Below the pieces are notes generated by a model that made no database searches, was not told the DNA's origin, and saw only the letters and a program-made list of their open reading frames with translations. From JBEBSD01 sp040394475 (GTDB lineage: Bacteria; Bacteroidota; Bacteroidia; Cytophagales; Spirosomataceae), in assembly GCA_040394475.1 (NCBI GenBank), contig JBEBSD010000016.1, positions 1-64,000 of the forward strand: 64,000 nt of DNA. Reading direction: 5' to 3'. The translations under genes and the position numbers were made by a program. Below are positions 60,656 to 64,000 of the stretch, piece by piece. Position 1 is the stretch's first letter, and every line of letters starts with the position of its first letter.

Positions 60656-62344
60656 ATGTGGAATAACTGCCAGAAGCTTGCACTTTTTATATTGGTTTTC
60701 TCTCACACACTCTGCCAGGCCCAAAGCACGTTTATTCCGTTGAATGATGATTACTACCATCTGCTTGACCGCTATGAAATCAAAAGCGGAAAATTCTCGA
60801 AAACCTTTCATACCGGGGCCAAACCTTATGACCGGAAGGCGGTGATCCTGTTTCTCAATGAAACAGAAGCAGAACATCCGGGTGAATGGTCAGGGCGCGA
60901 TCGTTACAATATCGACTATTTGAGAAACGATAGCTGGGAATGGACCGCCGATACACTTGCCTACGGGATCGATGAACAGGGGATCAGAAGAAAATCCCGT
61001 TTGTTGTGGGGGCATCCGGCCGATTTATACAGCAGCCGGAACGAGGATTTTGATATTCACGTCAATTTTGTCACCAATAACTTTGCCGGAAAGGAAAAGG
61101 ACGTCGGGCGGGCATTGCTTTACTCGGGCAGGGGCGTGGAAGTACGGGGAATGATCAATAAAAAACTGGGATTTTATACGTATATCACTGATAACCAGGG
61201 TTATTTTCCGCAGTATGTGCAGGAGTATACGGAGAAGCTGAATTTCCCGGGGGAGGGACTGACCAAAATCGGGATGAAAAAGGGAGTCGATTTTTTCTCG
61301 GCAAGGGGATATATTACCTTTAACCCGTTGAAAAGCGTCAATATACAGTTTGGGCACGACCGTAATTTTTTCGGAAACGGCTATCGCTCCCTGACGCTGT
61401 CGGACAACAGCAGTCCCTACCTGTTCCTGAAAATCAATACCCAGATCGGGAGGGTCCGGTACACCAACCTGTGGACTTCCATGATCAATAACCAGGATGC
61501 GCCGCATGGTGATATGCTCCGGAAAAAGAAGTATACAGCCATGCACCATCTGAGTGTGAATATTACTGACCGGTTTAACCTGGGCTTCTTTGAGGCGGAA
61601 GTGTTTAGCCGGGACAGCACGTCAGGAGGATTCGATCTTAATTACCTCAACCCGGTTATTTTCTACCGTTTTGTGGAATCCTACCTCGGCAGTTCGGATA
61701 ATGCGTTACTCGGGATCGACTTCAAATGGCTGACGTTTAAAAATTTCTCAACCTACGGACAATTGATGGTCGATGAGTTCTTAAGCAAGGATTATTTTAA
61801 CAACGACCGGTCGTGGACTAAAAAATATGGTCTGCAGCTGGGCGCCAAGCACATTGATGCGTTGGGGATTCCCCACCTGGATTTGCAGGCGGAGTACAAC
61901 GTGGTACGGCCTTATACCTTTACGCACCGTGACGGGGGGCGGAATTATATGCATTATAAACAGGCCCTGGCCCATCCGCTCGGGGCCAATTTCTGGGAAG
62001 TCCTGGGGATTGCCCGGTACCAGCTGGGCGCGCGGCTAACTGCCTACGGCACAATTGTGATTGCCGACCGGGGAGTAGATGCCTTTGGTACAAATTACGG
62101 CAGCGATCTGACATTGGATTATGATACCCGGGTGTCGGATAAGGGGAATGTCATCACGCAGGGTATTCTCGAAAAAACACGGATGTTTGACCTGAGGCTG
62201 TCGTACATGCTGGCGCATAATTTGTTCCTCGACTACCGGATGATGCAGCGGAAAGTGATTTCCAGCCATACGCTGCTTCCTTCGACTTCACTGGTTACTT
62301 TTGGGGTGCGGTATAACCTGCCTTACCGGCAGCAATTATTTTAG
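60656..62344 (+). CDS. Wzi/RemB-like outer-membrane beta-barrel protein
   Basis: 562 residues with a signal peptide ending FSHTLCQAQ. NDDYYHLLDRYEIKSGKFSKTFHTGAKPYDR at the N-terminus and repeated amphipathic strands (INPLKSVNIQFGHDRNFFGNGYRSLTLSDN-like segment near 220-250) match the capsule-assembly Wzi / gliding-motility RemB group of Bacteroidota. Wzi anchors capsular polysaccharide at the surface, and RemB affects gliding in Flavobacterium. Which applies here is open. gmhA starts 4 bp after its stop, so the two are co-transcribed. Confidence 0.78.
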   Translation: MWNNCQKLALFILVFSHTLCQAQSTFIPLNDDYYHLLDRYEIKSGKFSKTFHTGAKPYDRKAVILFLNETEAEHPGEWSGRDRYNIDYLRNDSWEWTADTLAYGIDEQGIRRKSRLLWGHPADLYSSRNEDFDIHVNFVTNNFAGKEKDVGRALLYSGRGVEVRGMINKKLGFYTYITDNQGYFPQYVQEYTEKLNFPGEGLTKIGMKKGVDFFSARGYITFNPLKSVNIQFGHDRNFFGNGYRSLTLSDNSSPYLFLKINTQIGRVRYTNLWTSMINNQDAPHGDMLRKKKYTAMHHLSVNITDRFNLGFFEAEVFSRDSTSGGFDLNYLNPVIFYRFVESYLGSSDNALLGIDFKWLTFKNFSTYGQLMVDEFLSKDYFNNDRSWTKKYGLQLGAKHIDALGIPHLDLQAEYNVVRPYTFTHRDGGRNYMHYKQALAHPLGANFWEVLGIARYQLGARLTAYGTIVIADRGVDAFGTNYGSDLTLDYDTRVSDKGNVITQGILEKTRMFDLRLSYMLAHNLFLDYRMMQRKVISSHTLLPSTSLVTFGVRYNLPYRQQLF

Positions 62345-62348
62345 AAGA

Positions 62349-62927
62349 ATGGAAATCGGAAAAATCATTACGCAGGAATTGAACGAAGCGCGGACCGTAC
62401 TGGAGGCATTTTTGAGCAATCCTGCAAACCTGGAGCAGATAGAAGCTGCCGCCCGCCTGATGGCCGGAGCAATAAAGGCCGGGGGGAAAATCATTTCCTG
62501 CGGTAACGGAGGCTCTCATTGCGATGCGATGCATTTTGCAGAAGAACTTACCGGTAAGTTCCGGGACGAGCGGCGGTCGCTTCCGGCCATTGCGGTCTCG
62601 GATATCAGCCACCTGACCTGTGTCGCAAACGACTATGGGTTTGACTATGTGTTTTCACGTTTTGTAGAAGGGATGGGAAGGGAAGGCGATGTACTGGTGG
62701 GGATCAGCACCAGCGGCAATTCCGCCAATATCATCCGCGCCGTGGAGGCTGCCCGATCAAAGGGAATGAAAGTGGTGCTATTGACCGGTAAAGACGGCGG
62801 GAAGCTGGGCGGAACGGCGGATGCGGAGATCCGGGTGCCGCACTTTGGCTATGCAGACCGTATTCAGGAAGTCCATATAAAGGTAATTCACATCCTGATC
62901 CTGTTAATCGAGAAATTAGTGCTATGA
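62349..62927 (+). CDS. gmhA: Phosphoheptose isomerase
   Basis: 192 residues from ATG 62349, as in E. coli GmhA. SIS domain: IISCGNGGSHCDAMHFAEELTGKFRDERR, VLVGISTSGNSANIIRAVEAAR, and the zinc/catalytic end YADRIQEVHIKVIHILILLIE. It interconverts sedoheptulose 7-phosphate and D-glycero-D-manno-heptose 7-phosphate, the first step to ADP-heptose for LPS core. Its stop overlaps the Nudix start (ATGA). Confidence 0.93.
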   Translation: MEIGKIITQELNEARTVLEAFLSNPANLEQIEAAARLMAGAIKAGGKIISCGNGGSHCDAMHFAEELTGKFRDERRSLPAIAVSDISHLTCVANDYGFDYVFSRFVEGMGREGDVLVGISTSGNSANIIRAVEAARSKGMKVVLLTGKDGGKLGGTADAEIRVPHFGYADRIQEVHIKVIHILILLIEKLVL

Positions 62928-63367
62928 ATGTAAGACCTGCAGGCTTGCTTCTGAAAGACGGGCACTTCCTGACAATGCTGTATCGCTACGGCGCGTCGCT
63001 CGTATATGTACTCCCCGGCGGCAACCCCGATCCGGGAGAGACGCTGGAGGAGGCGCTGGTAAGAGAATGGCAGGAGGAACTTGGCGTGACGCCGGAAGTA
63101 GATGCGATGGTATTGGGAGGCGAGGTGCTTCAATTCGGCAATAAGCAAGATATGTTTCATTGTTTGTTTACCGTCCGGATGACTGCCGACCAGACACCTG
63201 TCCTGAATACAGCGCATACCTCTGCCCGGGACATCGTATGGCTTCCGGTAGCAGCGCTCGAAAATGTCACGCTTTATCCGAATTTTTCCGCACAGCTTCC
63301 GACGCTGGATGAAAATTCCGGGGGATTCCGGTATGTAGGCCGGTTGCACCAACCTTACCACTCGTAG
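62924..63367 (+). CDS. Nudix hydrolase
   Basis: 147 residues. The Nudix box is perfect: GNPDPGETLEEALVREWQEELGV (G-x5-E-x7-REUxEExGU). Family members hydrolyse nucleoside diphosphates linked to other groups. It is translationally coupled to gmhA by a 4-bp ATGA overlap, suggesting an ADP- or GDP-sugar related clean-up role, though that is inference. Confidence 0.9.
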   Translation: MNVRPAGLLLKDGHFLTMLYRYGASLVYVLPGGNPDPGETLEEALVREWQEELGVTPEVDAMVLGGEVLQFGNKQDMFHCLFTVRMTADQTPVLNTAHTSARDIVWLPVAALENVTLYPNFSAQLPTLDENSGGFRYVGRLHQPYHS

Positions 63368-63369
63368 GT

Positions 63370-63473
63370 AATTTACGAAGTGCGATTTACGAGGTACGAT
63401 TTACGATTTTTGGCATTTTGGCACTGACGGCTGACGGCTGGGTATCCAAAATGGTCTGTGGGACACAGACCAT
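63370..63473. repeat. Heptamer array ending in a palindrome copy
   Basis: Six exact 7-bp units (AATTTAC, GAAGTGC, GATTTAC, GAGGTAC, GATTTAC, GATTTTT) at 63370-63411 start two bases after the Nudix stop. CTGACGG x2 follows at 63424-63437, then the palindrome ATGGTCTGTG-gga-CACAGACCAT at 63451-63473. Confidence 0.9.
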
Positions 63474-63497
63474 GGTATCGCTCCGCTTGTGAGGATA

Positions 63498-64000
63498 TTA
63501 GCGTTCGGCGACTCCTTCGGGAATTTTACTGACCAGTTTATTGGCTTTCCCTTTCTGTTTGATCAGGTCAAAGGCGTCGTAAAGTTCGCTGGTCGCTGTA
63601 TAGGTGCGGAAGCGGAGGGTGTCGCCGTCTATATCGACAACATGGTAAAGCTGCGTATAAATAGCCTTCCGGTCCATCCAGGGCGCTTTCTCTACATGAT
63701 TGTTGGTCATTTTGGGGCCGCTTACCGATACTACATACATCGTTCCCGAGGGTTGGCTGTTGCCTTCCATCGGAATCTTCATCATGCCCCGTGCATAGGT
63801 ATGATCATGTCCCTGCAGCACCAGATCAACCTTGTATTTGTCAAACATGGGCTTGAAGGTAGACCGCATCCGCTTGTTGTCGCGGGTACTTTTGGGTGAA
63901 AAGATCGGATGGTGAAAGGTGATGCAGGTCCATTTATTAGGGTTGTTCCGGAGGACACCCTCCAGCCAGGAGGCCTGTGCGCTGAGAAAGGCATCCGATT
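63498..64000 (-). CDS. Metallophosphoesterase (purple-acid-phosphatase type), 5' end outside the window
   Basis: The C-terminal 167 codons are visible; the start lies beyond 64000. Reading in from the edge: AFLSAQASWLEGVLRNN, WTCITFHHPIFSPKS (metal-binding HH), then VDLVLQGHDHTYARG, the GHDH metal motif typical of calcineurin-like/purple acid phosphatases, and a beta-rich tail ending KLVSKIPEGVAER. Likely an exported phosphatase or phosphodiesterase. It is convergent with the gmhA-Nudix operon, separated by the heptamer/palindrome block. The full domain architecture cannot be seen. Confidence 0.88.
   Translation of the reverse strand, partial: SDAFLSAQASWLEGVLRNNPNKWTCITFHHPIFSPKSTRDNKRMRSTFKPMFDKYKVDLVLQGHDHTYARGMMKIPMEGNSQPSGTMYVVSVSGPKMTNNHVEKAPWMDRKAIYTQLYHVVDIDGDTLRFRTYTATSELYDAFDLIKQKGKANKLVSKIPEGVAER

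Overview
The window reads as chromosome of a mid-GC Bacteroidota, most likely a Cytophagales-type environmental polysaccharide degrader. Lineage signs are a SusC/SusD pair, type IX secretion (T9SS) C-terminal sorting domains, a DUF3276 PUR-alpha-like protein, a RemB/Wzi-like outer-membrane protein, a short ATP synthase epsilon subunit, and promoters of the Bacteroidota TTG / TAnnTTTG kind. No rRNA, complete tRNA, integrase, transposase or CRISPR array was seen.

Layout. 0.6-15.7 kb is one co-directional polysaccharide utilisation locus: SusC, SusD, a FAS1 lipoprotein, an Ig-like lipoprotein, a GH31 glycosidase, an alginate-lyase-fold polysaccharide lyase, and two parallel beta-helix proteins, the second a 1044-residue T9SS cargo with discoidin and DNRLRE modules. 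The lyase and beta-helix proteins suggest a uronic-acid-containing glycan. 16-18 kb holds a 37-residue membrane peptide, a DAG/sphingosine-kinase-family protein and an alpha-oxoamine synthase. 18-29 kb is housekeeping: YfhO, pfkA, YdcF-like, thiol-disulfide protein, DUF58, RlpA, DUF3276, ychF and a LolD/MacB-type ATPase. 29-43 kb carries a TPR membrane protein, atpDC, a cytochrome-LRR protein, DUF349, ettA and the minus-strand atpZ-x-atpBEFH operon. atpA and atpG are absent, so the ATP synthase genes are spread over at least three places.

43.6-50.2 kb is a second carbohydrate locus: CE15 glucuronoyl esterase, an Asp-box (sialidase-fold) lipoprotein, DUF1080, a Tat-exported Gfo/Idh/MocA oxidoreductase and a double SGNH hydrolase. 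The DUF1080/oxidoreductase pair fits oxidative (3-keto) glycoside cleavage. 50.3-56.1 kb has ffh, a GDP-mannose pyrophosphorylase and a stand-alone TonB-dependent receptor. 56.6-59.8 kb is AT-richer accessory DNA with a lipoprotein, a frameshifted M43 metalloprotease/T9SS gene and scraps of reading frame. 59.9 kb to the end has upp, the RemB/Wzi-like protein, gmhA, a Nudix hydrolase and a metallophosphoesterase cut by the window edge.

The most unusual structure is in the spacers. Seven intergenic regions are built from 7-bp-phased degenerate tandem repeats, using different words at different sites (TGAGTTA, TAGCTGA, CTATCGG, TTAGGGA, GATTTAC and others). They are interleaved with a palindrome family (ATGGTCTGTG / CACAGACCAT, four copies) and a GTCGAACCC-core family. 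A 133-bp (19 x 7) exact tandem duplication and a 45-46-bp tandem array are also present. These repeats fill most gene-free stretches longer than 250 bp and come close to, or overlap, start and stop codons.
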